A DNA stretch of 64,000 nt from Heliopora coerulea (lineage: Eukaryota; Cnidaria; Anthozoa; Scleralcyonacea; Helioporidae), in NCBI GenBank assembly GCA_030142905.1, contig JASJOG010000623.1, positions 1-64,000 on the forward strand. The letters run 5' to 3'. A program made the position numbers and the translations under genes. This document shows, piece after piece, positions 1-10,349 of the stretch (positions are counted from its first letter, which is position 1; the number at the start of each line of letters is the position of its first letter). The notes beneath the pieces are model-generated. The model saw only the letters and a list, made by a program, of their open reading frames with translations. It made no database searches and was not told the DNA's origin.

Positions 1-516
1 CTTAGTGAGGAAGGTTACACTTATTTTGAATGATGCAAAAGGGTTCTATTCCTCATGGTGGGATGTCTGCCTCTTAATGGGTTAATGATAGTCAACAAAC
101 ATCTATGGTACAGTAACTGAGTGGCTGCAAAGTAAGTAAGAAAAGATTCCAAAATTTTGAATTAAAACTCTTAAACATGGAGAAACCTCTTGGTTGATTT
201 TAAATATCTCTGTCTCTTCTTCTCTTTGGGCTTGCAGCCTTTTGTACAGTTTGTCTGTCGATGAACTTGGCTGCTTTATATAAACATTAAACCAACCAGT
301 GATTGGGGAAAATTGTCCCCTGCCTTCTTACATCAGTATATGAAGAACAAACTGGAGACCAGCAGGAAACAGAACTTTGTGATTCATCATCATTTTTAGG
401 ATCTTCACAACCATTATACCGTATATATGGATAGTCCAGTATAGTGTCAGTTTCTTGTTTATGGTATCATGGTATATATCGTCACACTTGACCAATTCCT
501 CTCACATTTTGTCAAG
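1..516 (+). other. Intron of SUCLG1, partial
   Basis: This AT-rich stretch lies before the first recognisable SUCLG1 exon and ends in an AG acceptor at 515-516. I see no exon, RNA or repeat in it. Confidence 0.6.
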
Positions 517-3500
517 GTATTGGTGGCGATCCATTTAATGGCACCAATTTCATTGATTGCTTAGATGTTTTTCTTAAAGACCCAGAAACCAAAAGTAATT
601 TATTAGTTGTAGACAAACAAAAATTGTCTAGTCCTAACTTTTCTCCAGTCGTTTGTGGCAAGTTAAGCAAAGTGCATGCTAAAGCTGACGAAATGTTCCC
701 GAAAAGTCACCAATTTGTTTTCTCGCTTCGTGTAGTTGAAAATCGAAGGTAAAGTCGGCCAGGTTTTGGTCTGATGCGCAATCATACGTCCCTTTTTCGT
801 CTTGCTTTCATCACACGAGTTTTAAACCGTTATTTGTTGTTATTCTTTATTCCATTGCGTGTTCATGATGTAACGATGTTCGCAAATCATTTTTGAGAGG
901 TTGGATGTGGTTAGTTGAAAAGCTAATTATGCGATGAATGATGTTAGACTTGTGATATATTTAATCGTTTCTCACGTGATCACAGTATAGTACTGTAGTA
1001 TATATTCCATGTGCCCCTTAACCTAGTACCCAGCTCTCGTGGTAATTACCGTGCTATTGATTTTCCGGGCGGAAAGCGTAATCGTAATAAAAAGATCAGA
1101 GCCCAGCTCAGAATTCTAAAGTGTATCGCCATAATGAAATAGGCAAGTTAAAAAGTTTTATAACATGTTTACTGACGTTTTGTTGCCGCGTGCAACATCT
1201 TCAGAGTGTAGGTTTACAGGGATGAGAAAAAAAACTATATATACAGGTATATGAATCTATAATTACATATTGGAATAATTAGACGGCTAACCAATAGAAA
1301 ACTGGGAGACGTGACAGGAAGTGACATGCATACGGAAGAGGAAAGCATTAGAATAGAGAAAGAGGTGTGGAAGAGATATTTTCTTTGAGAGACGGTTTGT
1401 ATTTGGAAATAAGTAAACTCTCACGAATGAGGAGTTCAAAGTTAGAGGAAGACCTTCAGGAAGAATGAGATCGCGTGTTGTCTACAAATATACGTGTCAA
1501 TGCTGTGGAGCGTTGTATTTGGGCCAAACAAGGCGCCACTTACACACGCGTATCTCAGAACACATGGGGGTTTCGCCTTTGACGGGTAAGAAACGAGCAA
1601 CCACTTCATTTCCTACTTCCAGTATCCAGGCTCATACTCGCCAGACTAATCACGCCATTTCTCCCAACGACTTTCCCATTATTTCTTCCTGCAGGTCTTC
1701 CTCTAACTTTGAACTCCTCATTCGTGAGAGTTTACTTATTTCCAAATACAAACCGTCTCTCAAAGAAAATATCTCTTCCACACCTCTTTCTCTATTCTAA
1801 TGCTTTCCTCTTCCGTATGCATGTCACTTCCTGTCACGTCTCCCAGTTTTCTATTGGTTAGCCGTCTAATTATTCCAATATGTAATTATAGATTCATATA
1901 TATAGTTTTTTCTCATCCCTGTAAACCTACACTCTGAAGATGTTGCACGCGGCAACGAAACGTCAGTAAACATGTTATAAAACTTTTTGACTTGCCTATT
2001 TCATTATGGCGATACACTTTAGAAGTCTAAGCTGGGTTCTGATCAATGTAATTACCGTGCCTTGCATTCCCGGGGTAATAATCAAAGGGTGTTAATATTT
2101 AATGGACATTTTCCAAACCAAAGTTTTTATCTCATTTTAACTCTTTCCTGAAAAGATGTCTTCCCTTGGTTGAGTAAAATTGTCTATCGTTAGTCACAGT
2201 AAAATAATTGGAAGACTGACCCTTTTAGGAAAGAGTTAAAGGTGTAAACGTAGAGTTTAGTGAGGGGTTTTTCTCATGCCGAAAGCCCAGGAAAATTTGC
2301 CTGTGGTAGTTCACCCTTTGGGTAGCTATGGATATTATATCGCAAGGTGAAGAAACCATCGAGGTTTTTAAACATAGCGCTTCTCGTGGTTTGTTTAGTG
2401 TGCACTCGTAATTACTAATAGTTACAAAGATTTCACACTCGCCAGTGCGCTCACATTCATCTACAGTTGTGCGCAAGTTTATATTTGGAGCCCCTCCCCC
2501 CGAACATCTTTGGCGGACATTCATGACGAAAAAGTTTCCCCCGGAAGGACGTGACAAAATGGCGGTCAAGGAATTTTGTGATGGCGGCTTGGCGGACTTG
2601 ATTTGATACTTTCGTTACACTGACGCTACGTTCTTTCCCACGGACCATACCTCTATACTCTATAATACATCAGTTATAGAGGTACCAGGCGGGAATCTTA
2701 ATCCTAAAATAAACAGTAAAGCCCAGCAAAATACGCGAATTATAGGCATTTTGAAAAGGTTTTAGAAAATTTTGAAAACGTTAGAAATATTAAAACCTTT
2801 TCAAAATGCCTATTATTCGTGTTTTTTACAAGGCTTTACTGTTTATTTTAACACTATAATGTATCGTAGCACTGGCAGGCGCCGGTGAATATTCAGATAC
2901 CTGCATAGACGGATAAATGACCAGTTAGCGCTTTTGTGGGGATGTTTTGATTTTAGTGGCATGTTAATGAGGACATTCTAAACCACCAGACCAATTTTGG
3001 GTCATTGTAATACCAATATCTTTGCTTTTCGCCTGAAATTTTCAACTTGTTATAATTCTTGTAGGTCGCGAATATCTTCCACCCTTTGCTTCTCCCAGCT
3101 GTGCTGTCATTTCAGAAATTAAAACTTGAACGTTAGGAATGGCCTTGAGTCAGACACTTTGGTTGATGGTGTCATTTTCTTTCCGTTCACTTTGTTTCAC
3201 TTTGTTATTTTAAGGCATTATATTAATTGGTGAAATTGGTGGGGGTGCAGAAGAAAAAGCTGCAGAGTTCCTCGCTGAACATAACCAGGGAGAAAATGCA
3301 AAACCTGTGGTTTCCTTTATTGCTGGACTTACTGCACCTCCAGGAAGACGGATGGGTAAGATTACTGATAATTTATGTAGGTCTCAAATTATGGCTGTAC
3401 TGTATATGTATGTCACGAAAGTATGCTACTTAGTAAACTGGGAGGATTTCGGACAGCCGTAAGTAATTTGACCCGCTATGTTTTTAAATTTATATCACTT

Positions 3501-4511
3501 AGTTTGCCTATTCCTGCATGTGTATTACCAGAAATGTTCTTTGTTTACGCTTTTATTCATTTGGACTGTTTATTGCAATTTGTTGTTCTACGGCAATAGC
3601 GTCCGTGAAAGAGTTACAATTTGCTGACGTGGCATGGTTTGGTCAAAACCATTGTATGAGCAAAGTCATTCATTTGCCTTCATTTTTAAAAGTTCTTGCC
3701 CACATTTTCAACTTTAGGTCATGCTGGAGCTATCATTTCTGGAGGAAAAGGGGGCGCAGAGCATAAGGTGATGGCAAGAAATTTTGCTTATAGATATAAA
3801 GAAGTATTATTAAGCGAGACTTTCAACAAGAGGGCTATTTAGATGTTCAGTGAGCTTCCTTAGATACCTTTTAGTTCTAAACTGCCACTTACATACATTA
3901 GATTCTCCTCATATTGGGCCATCCTAAGCCATTTGCCACTCTAAATAAACCGGTCACTACTGCCACTGAAACTGTCAAAAAATGGAAAAACTGGAATTTT
4001 AGTTATTCAACGTTTTAACTGAATGACTAAACCCACGGCAGTATTTTCCGGGAACTTCTTGCCGCTCTTCTTTCACGCGACGTACTTTTTTGTTGCCTGA
4101 ACTTGCGTTGCCTACGGTTAAATAGTAATTCCCCATAGGCTTTTAGTTGAATAGGTAAGCTTACATGCTTGTTTGTGTCCGTAATGTGGCGCTAACTTTA
4201 CTGTATAGGACACAGCAAAGCGTCTGTGAGGTCGGACCGATGAACGATATAAATAGTTGAATTGATCAGTTAGATGACTAAACCTGTTTATTGCCAACAA
4301 GCCAGTTGTCTTTGTGTTATAGTGTGTTCCGTCCAGAAAGACCGAAATGTACCATCAATAACTGGCGTGCCATTTCCAGGCCTAGCGTTAAAATGTTTTT
4401 AAACTGTTTTTTTGTTACCAGATCGCTACTTTGAAAGAAGCTGGAGTGATTGTGACCAGTTCTCCCGCGCAGATGGGGAGCACAATGAAGAAGGTGACTA
4501 AATGTGAATGA
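517..4511 (+). CDS. SUCLG1: Succinyl-CoA ligase alpha subunit, 3' part (4 exons)
   Basis: This is the C-terminal part of the mitochondrial enzyme that converts succinyl-CoA to succinate with nucleotide triphosphate formation in the TCA cycle. Exons lie at 517-594, 3215-3355, 3718-3767 and 4422-4511, all with GT/AG borders and matching phases. They encode [16 protein letters not shown], then [19 protein letters not shown] and [19 protein letters not shown], then [16 protein letters not shown], then [19 protein letters not shown] and a TGA stop at 4509-4511. The GIGGDPFNG segment and the GHAGAI loop, which carries the family's phosphohistidine, are diagnostic of the alpha subunit. The 5' exons lie before the window. 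The 2.6-kb intron between the first two exons holds a Penelope-like foldback and a smaller foldback. No lesion is seen. The family and the exons are near certain; the exact C-terminal residues differ from vertebrates. Confidence 0.93.
1465..1800 (+). pseudogene. GIY-YIG endonuclease C-terminus of a Penelope-like retroelement
   Basis: This 111-codon ORF begins [20 protein letters not shown] and continues HLHTRISEH. The C-x2-C pair, the YLGQT (the YIG half-site), the arginine and the RISEH helix match the GIY-YIG endonuclease that follows the reverse transcriptase in Penelope-like elements, where it nicks the insertion target. No reverse transcriptase lies upstream, because that side is replaced by an inverted copy of the 3' end. 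It is therefore a 5'-truncated remnant and not a host gene. The ATG falls at the palindrome junction and is probably accidental. Confidence 0.72.
1934..1964 (+). ncRNA. Hammerhead-like ribozyme core (Penelope-type)
   Basis: CTGAAGA (1934-1940) is followed by one T, a perfect 5-bp stem GTTGC/GCAAC (1942-1946 with 1952-1956) with a 5-nt loop, GAAA (1957-1960) and CGTC. This matches CUGANGA-stem II-GAAA with a minimal stem III, as reported for hammerheads in Penelope-like elements. The extra U between A9 and stem II departs from the textbook core, so cleavage activity is uncertain. The inverted copy on the minus strand near 1173-1203 has AAAA instead of GAAA. Confidence 0.5.
2095..2660. other. 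SUCLG1 intron, no gene seen
   Basis: Only short overlapping minus-strand ORFs are present, with no recognisable domain. I read this as intron sequence. Confidence 0.5.
2655..2890. mobile_element. Short foldback element
   Basis: Arms of about 65 bp face each other: AAAATAAACAGTAAAGCCC on the left and GGCTTTACTGTTTATTTTA on the right, with GGCATTTTGAAAAGGTTTTA pairing further in. The head, ACCAGGCGGGAA followed by GCCCAGC, is shared with the foldbacks at 1060-1110 and 17147-17190. A degenerate direct repeat (CTATAATACATC against CTATAATGTATC) flanks it at about 2658 and 2852. It lies in a SUCLG1 intron. Confidence 0.6.
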
Positions 4512-4900
4512 GCCTGGTGGTAACGTTTATATTTCAAGTCGCACTTTTGCATTTTTATCCAAACAGATTGTTAACAAGAGGCAGAGTTGAGACTTTTCCA
4601 TAATAGCGTCAGGAACTCACTAATTGCACTAACGAGTTATGCATCATTTATTTATAGGCAATGGATGCAAGAAATGTTCCGTGAAGAGTTATAAAATGGA
4701 CAAACAATTATGAGCCGTATGCAAAAGGATGAAACCCAACATAAATTTTCGAAAGAAATGTCAGGAAGCCTTTCTGCTTAAAAATCCGTTAGGGATTATA
4801 TTATAGCAAATACTCCAAATATTTGCTCTCTTAAGAAAGTGTTAACTTATGGAATATTGTATTTCCTTATGGCTAACCGAGAGAAGTGAAGTTTTTAACC
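4512..4900. other. SUCLG1 3' flank
   Basis: Presumed 3' UTR and intergenic sequence after the SUCLG1 stop. No clear polyadenylation signal stands out. Confidence 0.4.
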
Positions 4901-6120
4901 AAGTGCAATAACGCCGTTTTGAAGTAAAAGTTAAATTCTTGGCTTAATTTTCGATGAAATTTTGAAGTTGCAAAATTTCACCAAAATGTAGTGTTAACCC
5001 GTGGTTTTTGACGATTTTTCCACCTTTCTCAAATAATTTAGTTTGGCATTCATATAATTCATCTGACACTAAATTTTTGGTTAATTTTGAAGGGTGACAA
5101 ATTTCACGAAAATCCAAAAAGAGTTTATCTACGGTTTTGTGCTATTTTTTGAGCATTTTGGAAAGTATCGAGATAAGCTCAAAAAATGAAAATTGGGCCA
5201 AATAACTTGCTTCCGTGCTCAGCCGTGTGATCTTACATGAAATTCTCAATGGGTATCTTGCGGTGAAAAGAATCACGAAAAACCAACCGTGTTTATCCAT
5301 GGTTTCTGACGATTTTTCGACCAATTAGAAACTTTCTAGATAAACTGGGAAGGAGAAAATCTACCGCGATTAATTAAGTTTTGCATTCACTTTAGTCATT
5401 TTAGACTAAATTTGTGAAGAATTCTTGAGGATGAAGAATGTTCCCAATGAGCATGCTGGTTAGTCTATGGTTTTTGACTTTTTGAACATTTTTAAAGTTT
5501 CGAGATAAGTTCGAAATATTGAAAATTAGCCGAGATAATTTAGTTTAGTACACACTTTAATTATTTTTGGGTGAAAAGGTTAAAAAATAGTTTAATCAAT
5601 AGGCGAAGCGATTACCCCTTCTATGCATGATTTTTTCCTTTCGTTTTCTGTCCTCTCTTTGTTTTGTTTTGTTTTGTTTTGCTTGCTTACTTTCATTTGT
5701 TCCATAGTTTGTGGTACGACAACCGTATTTATGAAATGGTTTTCTCATTGTTTTGAGCAATATGTGGACTATTTTCAGCTATTGAGTTAAACTCAAAGTA
5801 TGAAAGTTCAGCCCGAATAATATAGTTTGGCCCTCATTTGAGTGATTTTTTACTAAAAGTTCTGTGAATATTTTAGGGCCAAAATTGTACCAAAAAACAA
5901 CCAACTGGGGTTTATCAAAATAGTTTTTCATGATTTACTCGTGTTTTCAAAGTTATGAGTTCTGATGGAAATCTGAAAAATTAGCCTAAGTAATATAGTT
6001 TAGCGTTTATTTGAATTACACCAGGCTAATTTTTCGCAAGATTTTGAGGTAGAAAATTTCACCTAAAAGCAATGCCGTTAACGTGTGAGTGTTGACGAAA
6101 TTTGGACCATTTTGTGGTAA
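4900..6120. repeat. Degenerate satellite, about 170-bp family, cluster A
   Basis: Diverged units repeat the phrase: AAAATTTCACCAAAA, then GTTTTTGACGATTTTTC, then GAAATAAGC, then ATATAGTTT. Copies of the GACGATTTTT phrase fall near 5009 and 5308, with weaker ones later. The same family recurs at 7850-8200, 11160-11455 and 44310-44740. Spacing in better copies is about 160-170 bp. No coding content. Confidence 0.65.
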
Positions 6121-6477
6121 GTTCTGCAGTCTCTTTGGACTCTCCAAGTTTTAAGTTTTTCAAAGTTGTGCAGCATAAATAATTTTGGACAGATATTATT
6201 TCTCCGCCGCTTCAGAGGCTCATTAAGGAGTTAGGGTTGGATGCCTCTTGCCACGCAATGCTTTTTTGGGTTGATTAGAAATGAGTCCAACTTCAGAAAA
6301 CCTGCATGCCTAACCAACTTTGGTATGTCTGGGAGTAATTACCATTGTGTCCATGATTTTAATATGTTAGTGATTTTAATAATGTAAATATTGCTACACT
6401 ATTAGAAGAGTTTCAAGCATTAATACTTGATGACCGTTGAGACGCTCTGTGAGATGAGCCTGACGTACGTTCCTTTA

Positions 6478-6606
6478 CAAGGCAAAAAGTTCAAAGGTTA
6501 ATAACCGCCGTGACTGATCGGAAATTGTTCCAACGTTTCGAGCAAATGCCTTTCGTCAGTTACCAACTTTTGAATGGTAGTTACCAACCTTTAACTTTTT
6601 ACCTTA
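6478..6606. mobile_element. Small foldback with degraded hammerhead-like core
   Basis: The arms GGCAAAAAGTTCAAAGGTTA (left) and the reverse complement of TAACTTTTTACC (right) enclose, on the minus strand, CTGACGA (6559-6553) and CGAAACG (6540-6534). The intervening stem is imperfect. This resembles the Penelope-type hammerhead motif seen elsewhere in the window. Confidence 0.4.
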
Positions 6607-6759
6607 TTTAATGTCTACGAAGTATCCTATTTTTATATTGTTCATCTTTAATCAGTTCTTCGTCTTGTCTTTGTGTTTACTTTGTTACATCTTATGTGCT
6701 TCTGTTTTAGATGTCGTGTACATCGGACGCCGCATGCTTGAGGGTTGAGCGAATTGTTT

Positions 6760-7790
6760 TAGCTAGTCTTCACTAAGTTCCCGACTGATTTTTTAGGAAA
6801 TTGCGCAGTATTTTTGTCAGGCCTGGAGTGTTTTCCATGGTTAATATTACGAACTGGGTTGGGCATTTGATATATGTCGAATTTTTGGCGGATTTTTTTT
6901 AAAGTCCTAATCTGCAATGTTAGTGCTGCTTTCTGTGATATTAATGCGCTCATCGTAAAATTTTACACAATGAAAGCGATTTTTTAAGCATGACTCTCCT
7001 ACAGTCACCTTTCGCCATGTCTGTTTTTTATGTACGATTCTACAATCGTCATTTGTCCTCTTGACATACCTTCACAGCTGGTACAAGTTGCTCAAACTTG
7101 TGTTTTTACCATTGACGCATTGCAAATATGCGCCGTATTTCTCGTCAGGCCTTGAGAGACTGCAGGACGTTTTGCATGGTTCGTTTTACGAGCTGGTTTG
7201 GGTATTTGGTATGAGTAGAATTTTAGCAAGTTTTTTTCAAAGTGACTTGCTATCTTAGAGTGTACGATGTTAGCGCTCATTTCCGAGGTATTCATGCGCT
7301 CGTAGTTGTGGTCCTTTACACCAAGTTTTGCAGTGATTTAGACCCAGAATGTTCTATCACCTTTCCCCAACTTTGTGTTTTATTTGTTTGACTCTACCAT
7401 TGCCATTTGACAACTCGAAATGCCATCACAGGTGGTGCAATGCTTCAGAAAATTGCGCAATATTTCCGCCAGACCTTGAGAAACTGAAGTGTTTCCCACG
7501 GTCTACTTTACCGACTGGGTTGGGACTTGAGTATCGGTCGAATTTTTAGCAGGATTTTTCTCTAAAGTGACTTGGCTAGGTTACTATCCACGACGTTCGC
7601 ACTTATTTCTGCGATGTTCAAGCACTCATCAACTTTTCTGCGATCCTGAGCCTGACTGTTCCGCGATTACATTTCCCAAGTCTGTGCCGTTACATGTTCT
7701 ATTCTACCATCGCCATTTGACCTCTTGAAATTCCCGGACTGGAAGTACAATGTTTCACAAACTTTTGCTATTTTCGAAGCAAATGTTCAC
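6760..7790. repeat. Tandem satellite, about 325-bp period
   Basis: Three clear units and a partial fourth are seen. Anchors are GCGCAGTATTTTTGTCAGGCC near 6803, GCGCCGTATTTCTCGTCAGGCC near 7129 and GCGCAATATTTCCGCCAGACC near 7453. Each unit also carries CTGGTTTGGG or CTGGGTTGGG, a GTCGAATTTTT-like phrase and AAAGTGACTTG. Short ORFs across it are by-products. Confidence 0.75.
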
Positions 7791-7849
7791 GCTCGTGTTG
7801 CCTGTTTCCGCCGGTCACTCTTAACATGAATACCCTTTCCAAAGGTTAA

Positions 7850-8200
7850 AATTTGACCAAAAAGCAAAGGATTTTTGACGATTTTTCCACCCATCTCAAA
7901 ATTTCGAAATCAGCACGAAATATGAATATTCAGTCCAAAGAATTCAGTTTTTCACTTATTTGAATCATTTTACCCTGAAATTTTGTTGAATTTTCGAGGT
8001 CGAAAAATTTCACCGAATAGTAATGGGGTTAAACCCATGGTTTTTGACGATTTTTCGACCAATTTCAAACTCTCGAAATAAGCTTAATATATGAAAGTTT
8101 AGCTGAAATAAATTCTACGCTTATTTGAGCAAATTTACGCTGAAATTTTGTTGAATTTTCGAGGTAAAAAAATTCAACCAAAAAGTAAAGGGGTTAACCT
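7850..8200. repeat. About 170-bp satellite family, cluster B
   Basis: Two adjacent units carry GTTTTTGACGATTTTTC near 7872 and 8040, each followed by TCGAAAT and a CTGAAATTTTGTTGAATTTT phrase. The same family occurs at 4900-6120, 11160-11455 and 44310-44740. Confidence 0.7.
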
Positions 8201-8256
8201 ATGGACAGAAAGTTTTCATGATAATCTGACAGCGCCGAAGTCAACTGAAAAATGTT

Positions 8257-8330
8257 GGCTTGAGCGGGATTTGAACTCGCACCTTTGGGATACTGGTCCG
8301 ACACTCTACCTATTGAGCTATCGACTCCAC
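8257..8330 (-). repeat. tRNA-like sequence (tRNA pseudogene or SINE head)
   Basis: On the minus strand, TAGCTCAATAGGTAGAGTG matches the tRNA D-arm/A-box and GGTGCGAGTTCAAATCCC matches the T-arm/B-box, at normal spacing. The acceptor halves do not pair well, so a functional tRNA is unlikely. A pol III promoter-bearing SINE head or a tRNA pseudogene fits best. Confidence 0.55.
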
Positions 8331-8544
8331 AGAAATTGGAGGCGAGTTTTATCTAATTTAAGTGAGCAAGATATTCTCGCGACAACTAAACGTTTCTCCA
8401 TGGGAGGATGTGCAGTGTTTCAATTCTATTTCAGAATCATCCTCAGAGATATGTATGAACAGAAACTTTGCTGTTCGGGTTTGGTTGGTTCAAATATTTG
8501 GTGAATTATAATGAAAAAATATTTTGAAACCGCAAACCGGGAAT

Positions 8545-9640
8545 TGGTATCACGGTGGTAGCGTTTGTATCTCTGGCCTCGGAGACTAAAGTCCGATTCC
8601 AGCTACGTGCATTTTCGCAACTTGACCTTGGTGACGTGTGAGCAAAGTGTTGTCCAATTTGATTCTACCAACTGTACCAAGCACCATAGTCTTTCTCGGG
8701 GTACCCCTGGTTTCATCCTGTGGTGACACTGAACCCATGAGGAGTGATCGTTACTGGACCTCTGGCAAGAACGATTTAGTTATAACCCAGCAAAATTAAA
8801 GATTCTTACCCAATGAAATACAAATCAGCTGAGTTAGAGATTGGAAAGAACCCATGACTTTATACATACTGTGTATGACAGTCTGATGGTTTCAATGGAC
8901 ATGTGAACCACTTTCATGAACAAAAACAACAAAGATGTTTATGAGCGAAATCGTATAACTGAAATTAAAAATCTAAATCAGTATCAACTTCCTGGTATTC
9001 AATTAAAAGACATGGTTTTAGATTATCATACCTAAATCATAATTTTGCTTGATTAAAATTTGAATGCTTGACACAGTTCCTTCAACATGGTTTATCGGAG
9101 CAATTTCTATTACGATCAAGACATCTTTCTACGGAGACTAAAATTCCACGTTCTTTTTAGGCAATTTTGAATTCAACATAGAAAATTTGATTGCAGACAG
9201 ATGGGCAATAATGAATTACTTGTAATGTTTGTCGGTATGCTTGCAAAACTGCGCATGCTGATTGGTTGCGGAACTATCCGACATTTTACGAGATTCGACC
9301 GACCGGTTCCATCACTCCCGTACGCTTCTTATTCCGAACCGGTGAGTTTAGGCGGGAAAATCTTCGAGCTGGTTTCAATGAAGTTTAAGAAGAATTAATC
9401 ATCTACCATGAAAAATTCCGAATGATAAAAGGTGGTGAAACATTATTACTGCTTTAGCTCAAAACTAATTATCTAAAAGTACGGCCAATAAATATTTAAC
9501 TGGTGGAAACAAGGAGCAAGACGAACAAGAAACGAGGTACAGTAAACAGCAACATCCTACAACTAACACTTAGTTTAAAATGGGCAAGAAAACCAGCCGA
9601 AAGCCATAAAGTAAATGCCTTATGAAGCTCGTTTTTTCGT
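8545..9640. other. Intergenic, dispersed repeat fragments
   Basis: Near 8545-8625 is a weak tRNA-like patch with a GGTATCACGGTGG A-box-like phrase and GTCCGATTCC. The segment 9500-9560 (TTTAACTGGTGGAAAC with GCAAGACGAACAAG) resembles 48610-48660, so both are copies of one dispersed repeat. No gene is seen. Confidence 0.4.
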
Positions 9641-9644
9641 TTTG

Positions 9645-9760
9645 TACTCGAAAGTATTTGCCTTCTGTTTTTTTCGTACAGACCTGGCGCCTTCGTCGCT
9701 CGCTCTGTACGAAAACTTCAGGTAAATACTTTCCCGTACGGACCTCGCTCTCAGTTAGTA
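9645..9760. repeat. Imperfect inverted repeat
   Basis: GAAAGTATTTGCC and TTCGTACAGA on the left pair with TCTGTACGAA and GGTAAATACTTTC on the right. It resembles a small foldback element. Its wording (GTACGGACC, CTCGCTC) resembles the inverted repeat at 19062-19172. Confidence 0.55.
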
Positions 9761-10294
9761 AGTATTTAACATCTCTTTAGTCTTTGAAAGAATATAATAG
9801 AATGGTAAAGACAGTCCAGTGCCTTCACACCCTCAATTGGCGGAAAGACGGTGCTGTTCTTTGTTTTGAAGGAAGTTTCGAATAGGTTTTCTGATTTTGG
9901 TGTCAGGGGGAGGTTATCTGTGTTCATAATTCACAAACGTTTCGCACTGCACGAACGGTTTTTGGTTTGGTTCAACACGTTGGTGTGAAACACTTCATGT
10001 TGTGGTTCTAAAGGATTCATAATGGGATGAACTCAAGGAGGCCTAAGGTAAAGTTAATTGTTCACCAAAGTGGAGGCATGGTGGAGGCATGGTGGAGGCG
10101 AATAAGTGCTTTTAATTCGTATTTAGGCGCAATTAAAATACTTTTTATCATTGGGTAACCACGAGGCCAATGAGGACTTCACAGCAGCCGAACAGTTGAG
10201 TTGGCCAATCGTTTTACTGTTTTAGCTCTCTTGGGAGTTCAACCGCTTTCACGACGGGGAATACTTGGTTTAGTCTGCTTAACAGAGAGCAGGC

Positions 10295-10349
10295 AAGATG
10301 GCAATTCAAGATGGCAATTCAAGATGGCAATTCAAGATGGCTATGGAAA
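10295..10349 (+). repeat. 13-bp triplication at the DYNC2I2 start codon
   Basis: The unit AAGATGGCAATTC occurs three times from 10295, followed by AAGATGGCTATGG. ATGs therefore occur at 10298, 10311, 10324 and 10337, each in the same AAGATGG context. Because 3 x 13 = 39, only the first and fourth are in the DYNC2I2 frame; the middle two are out of frame. Confidence 0.8.

Larger units (their letters stand above)
1097..2045. mobile_element. Penelope-like foldback element with GIY-YIG remnant
   Basis: Two long arms, about 1097-1466 and 1686-2045, are near-perfect reverse complements around a unique centre. The right arm is the 3' end of a Penelope-like element: it ends a GIY-YIG ORF, then carries a hammerhead-like core at 1934-1964. 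The left arm is an inverted copy of the same 3' end, a structure known in Penelope-like elements. Imperfect direct repeats sharing TAATTACCGTGC flank the foldback at about 1042-1083 and 2048-2085 and may be a long target duplication. The element sits in a SUCLG1 intron. Its boundaries are approximate. Confidence 0.75.

Noticed and set aside
8545..8625. tRNA-like sequence
   Set aside because: A- and B-box-like words are present but the cloverleaf arms do not pair; not called as a tRNA.
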